Shown piece by piece: positions 25,583-33,630 of a stretch of 33,630 nt of DNA. How positions within the stretch are numbered: position 1 is the first letter of the stretch; each line of letters starts with the position of its first letter. The stretch is taken from assembly GCA_016720655.1 (NCBI GenBank), contig JADKKE010000021.1, forward strand, positions 1 through 33,630, in the 5' to 3' direction. Both the position numbers and the translations under genes were made by a program. Origin of the DNA: Bacteroidota bacterium (GTDB lineage: Bacteria > Bacteroidota > Bacteroidia > AKYH767-A > 2013-40CM-41-45). The notes under the pieces are model-generated. The model did no database searches, had not been told where the DNA came from, and worked only from the letters and a program-made list of their open reading frames with translations.

Positions 25583-27292
25583 ATGAACAAATTTTTTCAA
25601 ATTCTCTGTCTATGTATTGCATTCTCTACAATTCAGACCATTGCACAATCACCCAATTGGACATTCGCACACAGGGATGGAGGAAGTAAACTGGATGTCG
25701 GTCGGACAATCACAATTGATGACAATGGAAATATTTATATAGCAGGAACTTTTAACGGAGCCACTTCCATTATCGGTACCGATACTTTGCTTCGCACATT
25801 AACGCATTCTAATCTTGGGAGCAGCATCTTCATCGCAAAATATGATTCCCTGGGAAATAATTTGTGGGCAAAAGGTTTTGGAAGTACACACAACGATACC
25901 TATCTCAGCAATATTGTTTCGGATCCTGCCGGAAATATTTACCTCTCGGGTTCATTTTCCGATAGTATCACCTTTGGTTCATTCATTCTAACTACGCCGG
26001 ATACGATGTTCGGCACGCTGTTCGTTGCGCCTTACCGGACATTTACAGCAAAACTGGATGGTTCTGGAAATGTGCTCTGGGCAAAAACAATTGAAGGCGG
26101 GGACTACTTTGACGCTAATCTCACAAGAAGTATTGCATTGGATAAGAACAACAATTTATTTCTCCTTGGGGAATTTAGTGGCCAACTAAATTTTGCTGCT
26201 AACACATTGACAAACGGAGGTTTATTTCTATCAAAATATGATGATAACGGAAACGAACTCTGGATCAAATCCTGGACCACTGATGGTTTAATAGGAGGTT
26301 TATCCAGAATGGATATCGATAGCAGCGGCAATTTTTATATCGGGGGAGGCTTTCGTGATTCTTTATTTACTCTCGATTCTCAAACACTGGTCAATACAAG
26401 TTCCGGCAATACAGATATTTTTGTCATGAAAACAGATCCTCTCGGACAAATAATCTGGTTGAAATCTGCCGGTGGTACACTGGATGATCAATTGTACAGC
26501 CTCGCCGTAAGCAGACAAGGAGAACTTTCTGTTACAGGTGCATTCAACAGTCCTTCACTCACACTCGGAGGGAATACTGTTAATTGTATAAATTGTCAAT
26601 CCAATGGCTATGCAATGTTTAGCGCACACTTAGACCTGAGTGGTTTTTTCACATGGTCCTTCGCCGGCGATAAATTTTCCGGTGGATACGGTGTGAAAAT
26701 TGACGACAACGGAAATTCGTATTTCACAGGAGATTTTCACGACACATTGGTTTTCGATACCACACATGTGTATGCTCTTTATCGCAGTGATTTATATGTT
26801 GCGAAAATTAGTGCTTTGGGGAATTTAATTTGGGCCAAAACCGCCGGAGGAAGCAATTCTGATATTGGTTATGGTATTGCATTCGACTATTCCGGAAACT
26901 CTTATGTAACAGGATGTTTTTTTAGTGACACTATTCACTTTGATTCTTTCGGTTTGCTAAATGCACCCGGAGATTCCGGAGATTTTTTTGTCGCTAAGAT
27001 TGGAAACGGTCCGGTTGGAATTTTAGAAGTTTCAAATTCTTCAGTGCTTGCTCTGCATTACCAGGCAACATCCCAAACAGCAGTCCTTAGCACACAAAAG
27101 TTAAATGGAAAAAGTTACCTGCTGCAAGTTTTGGATATGAATGGCAAAGTGATATTCAGGGAGCAAGGTCATCTGACTTCCTCAACTTTTTCTACATCAA
27201 TAAATATGGAATCATTCTCAGGAGGCATGTATATCATCAGTTTAAAAACCGATAAAGAGTACGTCGCGGGAAAAATTGTAATTCCCGATTAG
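25583..27292 (+). CDS. Secreted SBBP-type beta-propeller protein with T9SS sorting domain
   Basis: 569 aa. The signal peptide (residues 1-22) ends near TIAQ. About six to seven propeller-like repeats follow, each with a signature GNxYxxGxFxD (for example GNIYIAGTFNG, GNIYLSGSFSD, GNFYIGGGFRD, GNSYFTGDFHD, GNSYVTGCFFSD) and a paired WAKxxGG or IWLKSAGG strand. This is the SBBP/beta-propeller repeat family. The C-terminal ~80 residues (YLLQVLDMNGKVIF, SGGMYIISLKTD) form a T9SS sorting domain, although the usual PNP motif is not obvious. It is predicted to be secreted; the ligand is unknown. Confidence 0.85.
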   Translation: MNKFFQILCLCIAFSTIQTIAQSPNWTFAHRDGGSKLDVGRTITIDDNGNIYIAGTFNGATSIIGTDTLLRTLTHSNLGSSIFIAKYDSLGNNLWAKGFGSTHNDTYLSNIVSDPAGNIYLSGSFSDSITFGSFILTTPDTMFGTLFVAPYRTFTAKLDGSGNVLWAKTIEGGDYFDANLTRSIALDKNNNLFLLGEFSGQLNFAANTLTNGGLFLSKYDDNGNELWIKSWTTDGLIGGLSRMDIDSSGNFYIGGGFRDSLFTLDSQTLVNTSSGNTDIFVMKTDPLGQIIWLKSAGGTLDDQLYSLAVSRQGELSVTGAFNSPSLTLGGNTVNCINCQSNGYAMFSAHLDLSGFFTWSFAGDKFSGGYGVKIDDNGNSYFTGDFHDTLVFDTTHVYALYRSDLYVAKISALGNLIWAKTAGGSNSDIGYGIAFDYSGNSYVTGCFFSDTIHFDSFGLLNAPGDSGDFFVAKIGNGPVGILEVSNSSVLALHYQATSQTAVLSTQKLNGKSYLLQVLDMNGKVIFREQGHLTSSTFSTSINMESFSGGMYIISLKTDKEYVAGKIVIPD

Positions 27293-27441
27293 TCTGCTTT
27301 CTCACAGCAAAATATCATTCAGAAAAGCCTTACCAATCGTGTTCGAATTTATGACCTCGACATGTCAGCTTGCATACAATGCTATGATACATATTTAGGG
27401 AAAGTAAACTAACACTTGCTAAAATAAAATTAACATTCCTA

Positions 27442-27975
27442 ATGAACACCAATTCCGTTATTGAAATTCACGATGTGAAACTTCCCAATGACATTGATTT
27501 TGTCCGGCAATTGTGGACGGATTATTTGACCTGGGGAAATGATACTATGCAAATGCACTATGGTGTGCATCCACACAATCCGAAGGAGCAAGTTGAACAA
27601 GACATTCAAATGATTGACAAATTTCTGCCACCCAATGGTCGACTCATACTTGCATTTGCAGAAAATAAACCATGTGGAATTGGCTGTCTGAAAAGTATTA
27701 ATGAAGACATTGGCGAAATCAAACGAATGTATGTTGATCCATCTTTCAGAAAAATCGGAGCCGGAAGAGCAATACTTCAAGCTTTGTTAAATGGAGCACA
27801 GCAAACAGGATATAAAAAGGTACGACTGGATAGTGCAAAGTTCATGGAAGCAGCACATTCGCTTTATCGCAGTTTTGGATTCAGAGACATTCCGGTGTAT
27901 CCGGAAGTAGAAATTCCGGAGCCGTTCAGGCAGTATTTGTTGTTTATGGAAATGGATTTGAAAATCCATGTTTAA
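27442..27975 (+). CDS. GNAT-family N-acetyltransferase
   Basis: 177 aa, one GNAT domain. The acetyl-CoA-binding motif A is IKRMYVDPSFRKIGAGRAIL (around residues 93-112, with the R/QxxGxG/A-type loop RKIGAG). The beta4 strand before it (CGIGCLKSINEDIGEI) and motif B near the end (AAHSLYRSFGFRDIPVY) are also clear. It is cytoplasmic. The substrate cannot be told from the sequence. It is alone, with about 150 bp to the previous gene and about 380 bp to the next. Confidence 0.93.
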   Translation: MNTNSVIEIHDVKLPNDIDFVRQLWTDYLTWGNDTMQMHYGVHPHNPKEQVEQDIQMIDKFLPPNGRLILAFAENKPCGIGCLKSINEDIGEIKRMYVDPSFRKIGAGRAILQALLNGAQQTGYKKVRLDSAKFMEAAHSLYRSFGFRDIPVYPEVEIPEPFRQYLLFMEMDLKIHV

Positions 27976-28359
27976 GATCCTTACCGAACAATATTTCGAG
28001 TAAACGATCAAACTACGTATCCATTCACAGTGATGCGGCTTTTCGGGCATTCGAATCGGTTCGATAAAAATAAATCTTTCCGTAAATTTTCATACATTTT
28101 GATTCGGCCAACAAGCGGTAAATAATGCTTGCAAAACAAATCAATTTTCAACTTATTTCTCAGAATATCTGACAGACGGTCAAGTACGAAGAATATCATG
28201 AACAATTGAATTCTTTCGGCGGCAAGAAAATTTATGAATTATCATAAATAACAATACATTAGTAAAATAAACGATTTTAAAATTCGCAATTTAAAAGACG
28301 GTGCAGTTTCAAATTGACCCTTAAAAATATTTTTATAAATAAAAACAAATCCAAACCAC
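27976..28359. other. Intergenic region, no gene supported
   Basis: 384 bp. Minus-strand open frames at 27787-28050 and 28008-28205 overlap the GNAT gene or each other and show no recognisable pattern. No strong hairpin was found. The last 100 bp before 28360 are AT-rich and probably hold the promoter of the following gene. Confidence 0.45.
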
Positions 28360-29084
28360 ATGAAAAACAAATCTAACCTATTCATTAAAGTGCTCTTCTG
28401 TTTAACACTCTTCTTAAATAGCAATGCAGGGTATTGTGAAAACATCAGCGACCCTGAATGTGACGCATGTGCGGATGCATATTGTGTCTGTAAGGATGCC
28501 TGCGGACCACTTACGTATAACTCCTTCGGCATGGCAAATGGCGATTGCATTCTAACATGTTTCAGTACGCTCTACCATTGTGTTTACGGAACTTGTTTTA
28601 GCAGTCCTCAACCGGCGGTACACCAACGTGGACAGGTACAATAGATAACATTCGTCTTCCCCTGAATATTATCCCGGGTGCAACGATTCCTCTTTCCGTT
28701 GGTTTGTATGATTCTTTGGCGAACAGTTGGAGCGGAGCCGGGGCGGTGACTGCTGTTAATTTTTACATCATCAGTATTGATTCGTTTAATTTGACTGCCC
28801 CCATGACCGACAAAGAATGGCTTCACATCGGCACAGGCAGCTTCAGTACAAATTCGAATTTATGGTCGGCATCCTATACGGTTCCAAATACATTTACTGT
28901 TTCACCACATGGTTATGTACTGGCAGCCCGGTTTCTTACTCCTGAAGCCGCCAGTGGACAATATCTCTTATTTGGAGCAACTCCTCCACCAAACATTTCT
29001 GTACCAACACTGAGCGAATGGGGGATGATTATCTTTGGTCTGGGACTTTTACTTGCCGGAGTATTTTATATCAGAAGAATTTAA
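28360..29084 (+). pseudogene. Secreted IPTL-CTERM protein with Cys-rich N-terminus, split by a frameshift
   Basis: The first frame (28360-28644) encodes a signal peptide (MKNKSNLFIKVLFCLTLFLN, processed before the SDPEC region) and a Cys-rich segment (CDACADAYCVCKDACG, CILTC, HCVYGTC). The second frame is open from the stop at 28599-28601 and continues STGGTPTWTGTIDNIRLPLN, a beta-rich domain (LWSASYTVPNTFTV, GYVLAARFLTPEAASGQYLL) and the tail VPTLSEWGMIIFGLGLLLAG plus VFYIRRI. That tail is an IPTL-CTERM sorting signal: motif, transmembrane helix, basic end. A one-base loss around 28605 (SSSTGG reading through) joins them into about 240 aa. As given, export and sorting signals lie in different frames. 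IPTL-CTERM proteins are thought to be processed by an exosortase-like system. None is visible here. Confidence 0.7.
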
Positions 29085-29178
29085 ACTGTTTTAGGAAAGA
29101 ATAAAAGAAGCCAATTTTTTTAGTTCTGATATTTTGGGGGAATATTTATTATTTATCATCGAAATTTTAAACACTTCT

Positions 29179-30594
29179 ATGACAGATCATTTTTATACTA
29201 TCGATCCTACCGGAGAACTTGCAATGCAAGGAGCATATTTTTTAGAAAATATAGAATGTCATGTTCTTAAAAATCAAGAAGGTAACGACGTAGGATTTTA
29301 TAGATGGTATAATCCTTCCAATGGAGATCACTTTTATTGTCTGGATCCTTATGGTGAAATAGCAGGAACGAGTGGGTACACATTCGAAAGAAAGGAATGT
29401 ACAGTTTATAAAAATCATCAGCTGAACACAGTTCCCTTTTACAGGTGGTATCATCCAGTAAATGGAGATCATTTTATACGCTCGATCCAACTGGGAACTC
29501 GCACCCGCATCAGGTTACACATCAGAAGGCATTGCATGTTATGTCTATCGTACACAAGAACCCGATACTGTTCCCTTGTACAGATGGTACCATGCAGGCA
29601 ATGGAGATCATTTCTATTGTCTTGATCCGCATGGAGAACTTGCGCCAAGTTCTGGTTATGCCTCAGAGGGCATTGCTTGTTACGTACCCATTGACCCACT
29701 GAAAAATTTAACTGAATTTTACAGATGGCGAAATCTGAACACCGGTAATCATTTTTATTCAATTGATCCACGTGCTGAAGGGAAAGTGATTTCGTGTCAG
29801 AAGGGATTGCCTGCTTTGTTTATCAGAATCATGTTCCCAATACAGTTCCATTGCACAGGATGTTTAGTATCATTAAAGGAGATCATTTTTATAACATTGA
29901 CGGCATAATCTCACTGGCGATCCAGGTTATACTTCAGATGGATTCGTGGTATGCTATGTGTTTCCGGATGCGCAGACTAACACAGTTCCATTCTTCAGAT
30001 GGTTTCATCCGGGTGGTTGTCAGAAAACAATAACCGTTCATTTCAAATCACTGCTGACGATAGATACTTCTATAAGTGAATTTTGGATAAATCAATTCAG
30101 CGGAATGGGGAGCTTATTCATGCAGGGAGGAATTTCTGTAAAATTAGGAACCATAGAAGATTTGAGTGCCAATCCTACCCTCCTTCAATTTCGGAATTTG
30201 AACATCGGAAATTGTTGGGGATTTTTAACGACTCCTCACATGGAACTATTTCTCAACAGAAACAGTGTTGGCCCAACTGATATTGTAGTGTACCGGTAGC
30301 ACCCTCATTAATGCTACAATCCCCCAAAATGTAATTGGTTGTGCTGCCTATCCGGCCTACCAACCGGGCTGTGTGGTGATACAGGTTGAAGCGAATGATA
30401 AATGGCTCGTTGCTCATGAAATTGCGCATGTACTGGGATTATTTCATGTGTGTGGCGGATTATTTCCAGCGTGTGTCCCATCCCATGCTAACTCACTTAT
30501 GTTTCCCGATACGGGTTGGACAAACCTCCCTCCCAATTTGTCAACAACGGAATTCCAAACCATGCATAATTCTAACCTGGCGATCAACTGTTAA
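29179..30594 (+). pseudogene. Six-repeat DUF5648-like protein with C-terminal metzincin-type protease motif, multiply frameshifted
   Basis: Reading across frames gives about 470 aa from the ATG at 29179. Six repeats of ~47 aa have the pattern DHFYxxDPxGEL...GYxxEGIACYVY...TVPxYRWYxPxNG, as in DUF5648-type repeats. A ~70-residue linker follows, then WLVAHEIAHVLGLFHVCGG (HEXXHXXGXXH at 30415-30447) and SLMFPDTGW, a likely Met-turn: together a metzincin-like zinc protease signature. Single-base indels are inferred at about 29472-29475 (T), 29493-29495 (G), 29780-29782 (G), 29913 (A) and near 30285-30291. No signal peptide is evident, although an N-terminal extension could be hidden by another indel. 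The stop at 30592-30594 is 4 bp before the HEAT gene. The repaired product could be a repeat-displayed protease; the substrate is unknown. Confidence 0.65.
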
Positions 30595-30598
30595 ACAA

Positions 30599-31027
30599 AT
30601 GGAAAATACACATGATGTTAAAAGTATTTTGAGCCAGATCGAGCCTGATGAAAACCTGTTTAAAAAAATAACAGAGGACGACATCCCACAACTTCAATCT
30701 TTGCTCAATAATGCAGAAACCTGGATGAGTATGAGAGCTATTTTTGCCCTTGGTACATTGAACAACAACCTTGCTTTTGAAATAATCAAAGGAGCATGCA
30801 AAGATCAACGAAGTGAGGTTCGTGTTGCTGTTGCAGTCGTGGCGGCCATTCTTCCTGACCCTTTTCAACAAGAAATACTTGAAGTACTACTATTAGATGA
30901 AGATTTCGGAGTAAAACAATATGCTATTAACTCAGTACCGCAGAATGATGTGACGGCATTAAAATCTCAACTTCACCATCTGGCACTTCACGACAGCAAT
31001 GATTATATTAAAAAATATCGCAGCTGA
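30599..31027 (+). CDS. HEAT-repeat protein, probably frameshifted near its end
   Basis: 142 aa from the ATG at 30599, which lies 4 bp after the stop of the protease-like gene. Upstream open frame is a shadow of that gene. HEAT-like helices recur (MSMRAIFALGTLNNNLAFEI, RSEVRVAVAVVAAILPDPFQ, DFGVKQYAINSVPQNDVTA, DSNDYIKK). As written it ends YIKKYRS. One base removed (or two added) near 31015 continues IAAEKLSGDKSRS and stops at 31056-31058, a more natural end to the last HEAT helix. HEAT repeats mediate protein contacts. Close spacing suggests translation coupled to the protease-like protein, perhaps as an adaptor or immunity/chaperone-like partner, which is speculative. Confidence 0.7.
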   Translation: MENTHDVKSILSQIEPDENLFKKITEDDIPQLQSLLNNAETWMSMRAIFALGTLNNNLAFEIIKGACKDQRSEVRVAVAVVAAILPDPFQQEILEVLLLDEDFGVKQYAINSVPQNDVTALKSQLHHLALHDSNDYIKKYRS

Positions 31028-31054
31028 AAAATTGTCGGGCGATAAATCACGCTC

Positions 31055-31351
31055 TTAAGCATACATGCACTTTCGATTATGCATGATTGCCCGAATCATG
31101 CAACGCAAACCCAAACGATAAAACCCGCAATTATTTGGAATAAGTCCATGAGCTCTTCCATGCAATTCTACAACGGCATCCTTATCCGGAGCATCAATCA
31201 GACAAAAAACACTTTCCCGCTTTTCATCTATCCAATACGTCATGCATTTGCAACGATGTTCATCCTGCATCGCCAGATCCTTCAGATGAGCTTTCGCAAC
31301 ATCCTTAGCATTCACTCCGGGAATAACATGAATATCCATATAAATGGGCAT
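31055..31351 (-). CDS. DUF4242 (SCO4226-type nickel-binding-like) protein
   Basis: 98 aa. PIYMDIHVIPGVNAKDVAKA, followed by HLKDLAMQDEHRCKCMTYW, then ESVFCLIDAPDKDAVVELHG and RAHGLIPN, match the DUF4242 ferredoxin-like fold, including the MDIH start, Y/W positions and the H-x-x-A-H-G-L motif. SCO4226-type members bind nickel through His residues. After HGLIPNN the sequence (CGFYRLGLRCMIRAIMHNRK) departs from the family's usual IIEV-type ending, so the last ~22 residues may be out of frame like those of neighbouring genes. It is convergent with the HEAT gene and may overlap its repaired end by a few bases. Confidence 0.8.
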   Translation of the reverse strand: MPIYMDIHVIPGVNAKDVAKAHLKDLAMQDEHRCKCMTYWIDEKRESVFCLIDAPDKDAVVELHGRAHGLIPNNCGFYRLGLRCMIRAIMHNRKCMYA

Positions 31352-31626
31352 ACACTAAAGGTTATATTCCTGACAAATTTATAAATTGATTTTTAACCCA
31401 ACATGGTTCTGTTCAGGTTTCTAATTTAACCAATTTTTTGAAATTATTTCGATCAATTAATTGGTTGCTGAAAGTTTGACGTTTGTTGTGATTTTTAGCC
31501 TTCAAATTACCCGGCCGGATACAAACATCAGTCTGAAATTATATGAAAACCAGCTTTTATCTTTTTGATTTCTTAAAAATATATTTAAATTAGTACATTG
31601 AGTTTAACATTTCAAATTCTTTACCT

Positions 31627-32220
31627 ATGAAATTAACACATATATTTTCGCCTTCTTTATGTTTCTGTCCATCAGTTCAAACAATCTCATAGCTCAATGT
31701 CCGGTAATCCAAACATATTGAATGGTTGCATAAAATGCTTCGAATACAATTCCCGATCACAAATCCTTCCAACATCACTTTCACGACGAAGCCAACAAGC
31801 ATTTACGAAGCTCCCTTTGCATTCATTGCGTTCGTTAGTTTTGTAAAGGCCGGGGATGAACCATACTTTTATTTGTGGACAAGCAAAGATCACTTTAAAG
31901 AATCGACCGATTTTAAAAAAGGCGACAAAATCATCTTTTACCTTGCCAATGGAAGTTCAATCGAGTCAACATGTGAGGATGACTATACCGGAATAAAGGG
32001 ACAAACGATAAGCTTTTACAAACTGCAGAAAAGCAATCTTGAAGATTTATCCAGAACTTCTGTTGATTCAATTTTTGTTCAAAGCCATTTGAGACTAACT
32101 GAAAAATCAGATCCTGAAAAAATTGAAGACAAGCCAATTGTATTAAGGAAATTCTCAAAAAAAAATATAGAATTGATGAAAGAATGGGCTGCTTGTTTGA
32201 AAACCAAATTTAAAGATTAA
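31627..32220 (+). pseudogene. Small secreted protein of unknown function, two frameshifts near the start
   Basis: The ATG at 31627 begins MKLTHIF. One extra T in the T-run at 31645-31648 continues FAFFMFLSISSNNLIAQCPV, a complete signal peptide ending LIAQ. A surplus T near 31718-31719 then separates this from the long frame, EWLHKMLRIQFPITNPSNIT onward, open to 32220. Repaired length is about 197 aa. The mature part (FTTKPTSIYEAPFAFIAFVS, YFYLWTSKDHFKESTDFKKG, DKIIFYLANGSS) looks beta-rich and is not assigned to a family. As written, only the part from about 31726 would be made, without its export signal. Confidence 0.65.
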
Positions 32221-32320
32221 TCGTGTATTTCTGATTTCTCAAGGGAAAGTTCAGATCTTGAACAAGCATGATGTAAATATATTTCTGTTTGAATCAAAAT
32301 AAAATAAATTGCAAAATAGT

Positions 32321-33361
32321 ATGTCATCATCAATACGCAGAATACTTGTACAATTTTAATCTTGTTCATCGCCTTTAATTCCTATGGACAAACTATTGAA
32401 GAAGCCTCTGCCCTCTTTGCAAGAAAACAATTGGATTCGGCATTGGTTGCAGCTAAGAGCATCATCGAGCAGGATACAACTGCTGTGAACGCTTACGTTC
32501 TCGCAGGAAGAGTTCTTGTTGCCAAGAAAACTTTGCTGAAGCTTTTTGTTTTTCTGGAAAAAGCAGCAAACTTTTTACAAACGCACCGGCCTATTCCAAA
32601 GCATGGACCTTTATGAGCTTTCACAATGCTACTATTCAAAGGGCGATTACAAAAAAGCGAAAGAAAACATGAGCGCCTGTATTGACCTCAATGCTACAAG
32701 GAACTCTACTGCTGCTGCCGCGAATACCATGTTAAAACTCGGGTTTGATACTTTATGACTCATGGACTACCCGGGAAACTCTCATTTATTTTTCATTTCA
32801 GGATTCATCTGCAATCCAAAACATTTCAATTTTACAGAGAAAAGAAGCTGCTTTTGACAAAATCAATGATTTTTTCAGGGCTAAACTTCGAAAAAATTGA
32901 CTACTTCGTCTGGAGTAATCCAACGCATGCTGAAAGCATTTTAAACGGAAGCTTGCGTTTACAGATGCCTCACTATGCCTAACACATACTGAACCGGAAC
33001 ATACTGTTGGACATGAGATGACACATTCCATCAGTTATTGTGCTGCACGGAACGCGAAATGGACCAGATTCATTTCAGAAGGAATCTGTGTACTGATCAG
33101 TCCACAAGAAATAACATTGCAGCTCTGAAAAACAAGAACGACACTCCTGTTTCAATCGTGGATATTTGGAAAAATGATTTGAAGCAAGGAGAAGAAATTC
33201 TCTATCCGCTCGGTGGCGAGCTTGTGAAAAGATTAATCGAATCCTTTGGCAGAACTAAATTCATGCTTTTGCTTGCGGATCAATCTTATGAAAGTGCGAA
33301 GAAGATATATGGAACAGAACTGGACACTATTGTAAATAAAATTGAGAAAGAAATCAATTGA
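32321..33361 (+). pseudogene. TPR plus HEXXH peptidase (Peptidase_MA-like), about eight frameshifts
   Basis: The ATG at 32321 starts MSSSIRRILV. One added base near 32350 gives TILILFIAFNSYGQ, a signal peptide. A TPR segment follows (TIEEASALFARKQLDSALVA, then, repaired, KKNFAEAFVFLEKAANFYKR and DLYELSQCYYSKGDYKKA). Further repaired frames give DSWTTRETLIYFSFQDSS, then KIDYFVWSNPTHAESIL, HTVGHEMTHSISYC and FISEGIC. HEMTH (33012-33026) with the glutamate of SEG (33078-33080) is the gluzincin Peptidase_MA arrangement. Indels are inferred near 32350, 32527-32530, 32543-32547, 32572-32576, 32752-32754, 32891-32896, 32943-32945 and 33090. Repaired, this is a secreted zinc peptidase of ~345 aa. As given, no single frame makes it. 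Confidence 0.65.
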
Positions 33362-33630
33362 AAGCAATTCCACGATTTGAAAATATTTTTTCGGGGATGA
33401 TGCTGACGAAATATTTTATTTGTTAATTCTTTGGATTCTTCATTTTCGAGAGCGCCTTCCATTGCCACTACAGAAAGTTTTGCCGCAGATCTATACTATT
33501 GAGACATCGAACCACTATCAATTTATGTGAACCGATTTCGGATCAGAATATTTATTATCTTTCGTTTCCTCACTCTTGTTCAGTTTTGGAACTTCTTTCA
33601 GTTTCCTTCTTACTATTCAACCTCTCAAAA
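33362..33630 (-). pseudogene. Possible partial coding sequence on the minus strand, fragmented
   Basis: The minus strand holds protein-like stretches in different frames: RLNSKKETERSSKTEQE at the window edge, EETKDNKYSDPKSVHIN next, and YRSAAKLSVVAMEGALENEE, then SKELTNKIF, reaching the end of the peptidase gene. Charged, helix-like composition resembles neighbouring frameshifted genes, so this may be the 3' part of another broken gene that runs off the window. No family is recognised and chance is possible. Confidence 0.25.

Noticed and set aside
28008..28205. 65-codon minus-strand open frame between the GNAT and IPTL genes
   Set aside because: Overlaps another minus-strand open frame, no domain or export signal, composition not distinctive.
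1..33630. Prophage or mobile element explaining the phage-head-like motif at 7.2 kb
   Set aside because: No terminase, portal, integrase, transposase or att-like repeats were seen anywhere in the window.
1..33630. CRISPR array formed by the dispersed repeat copies
   Set aside because: Copies are kilobases apart, in both orientations and without regular spacers. No cas genes are present.

Overview
The window looks like a low-GC chromosomal segment of a Bacteroidota bacterium. Six genes (126-1775, 1999-4128, 7673-9070, 10390-11160, 17406-20690, 25583-27292) pair an N-terminal signal peptide with a C-terminal type IX secretion (T9SS, Por secretion) sorting domain, and a seventh sorting domain is left as a fragment at 15147-15353. 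The regulators are also typical of the phylum: periplasmic TPR arrays fused to a cyclase or a LytS-type kinase, and a LytTR regulator. No rRNA, tRNA, CRISPR array, integrase or transposase was recognised.

Layout. 0-5.7 kb: a secreted beta-helix protein, a convergent secreted BNR-like propeller protein, then a YycJ-type metallo-hydrolase. 6-7.6 kb: a two-gene unit of an HhH/carboxypeptidase-regulatory-like protein and a small acidic protein with a phage-head-protein-like Cys/His motif. 7.7-12.4 kb: a GloVer-repeat secreted protein, an SRPBCC protein, then a thioredoxin-fold T9SS protein followed 9 bp later by an outer-membrane protein with a heavy-metal-binding tail. 12.5-15.1 kb: a TPR-adenylate cyclase and a small barrel-like protein. 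15.1-17.3 kb: gene remnants and an acyltransferase-3. 17.4-22 kb: a giant secreted protein with eight CUB-like repeats, then a lipoprotein and a SHOCT membrane protein. 22.1-25.5 kb: TPR-histidine kinase, LytTR regulator and a small Cys-rich secreted protein. 25.6-28 kb: an SBBP propeller T9SS protein and a GNAT acetyltransferase.

28.3-33.4 kb differs. Almost every gene there is split by single-base indels, mostly at short homopolymers, although the reading sense continues in the next frame. By reading across frames I reconstruct an IPTL-CTERM protein, a six-repeat DUF5648-like protein ending in a HEXXHXXGXXH protease-like domain, a HEAT-repeat protein, a small secreted protein, and a TPR-HEXXH peptidase. 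A DUF4242 protein in the same stretch is a single open frame. The LytTR regulator at 24.3 kb has the same kind of lesion three times, two of them mutually compensating. This pattern suggests either consensus errors in a low-coverage stretch or very recent pseudogenisation. It matters because single-frame gene calling hides the most unusual proteins of the window.

Intergenic DNA carries copies of a short dispersed repeat (core TTCACACAACATTCC) and at least one REP-like palindromic element.
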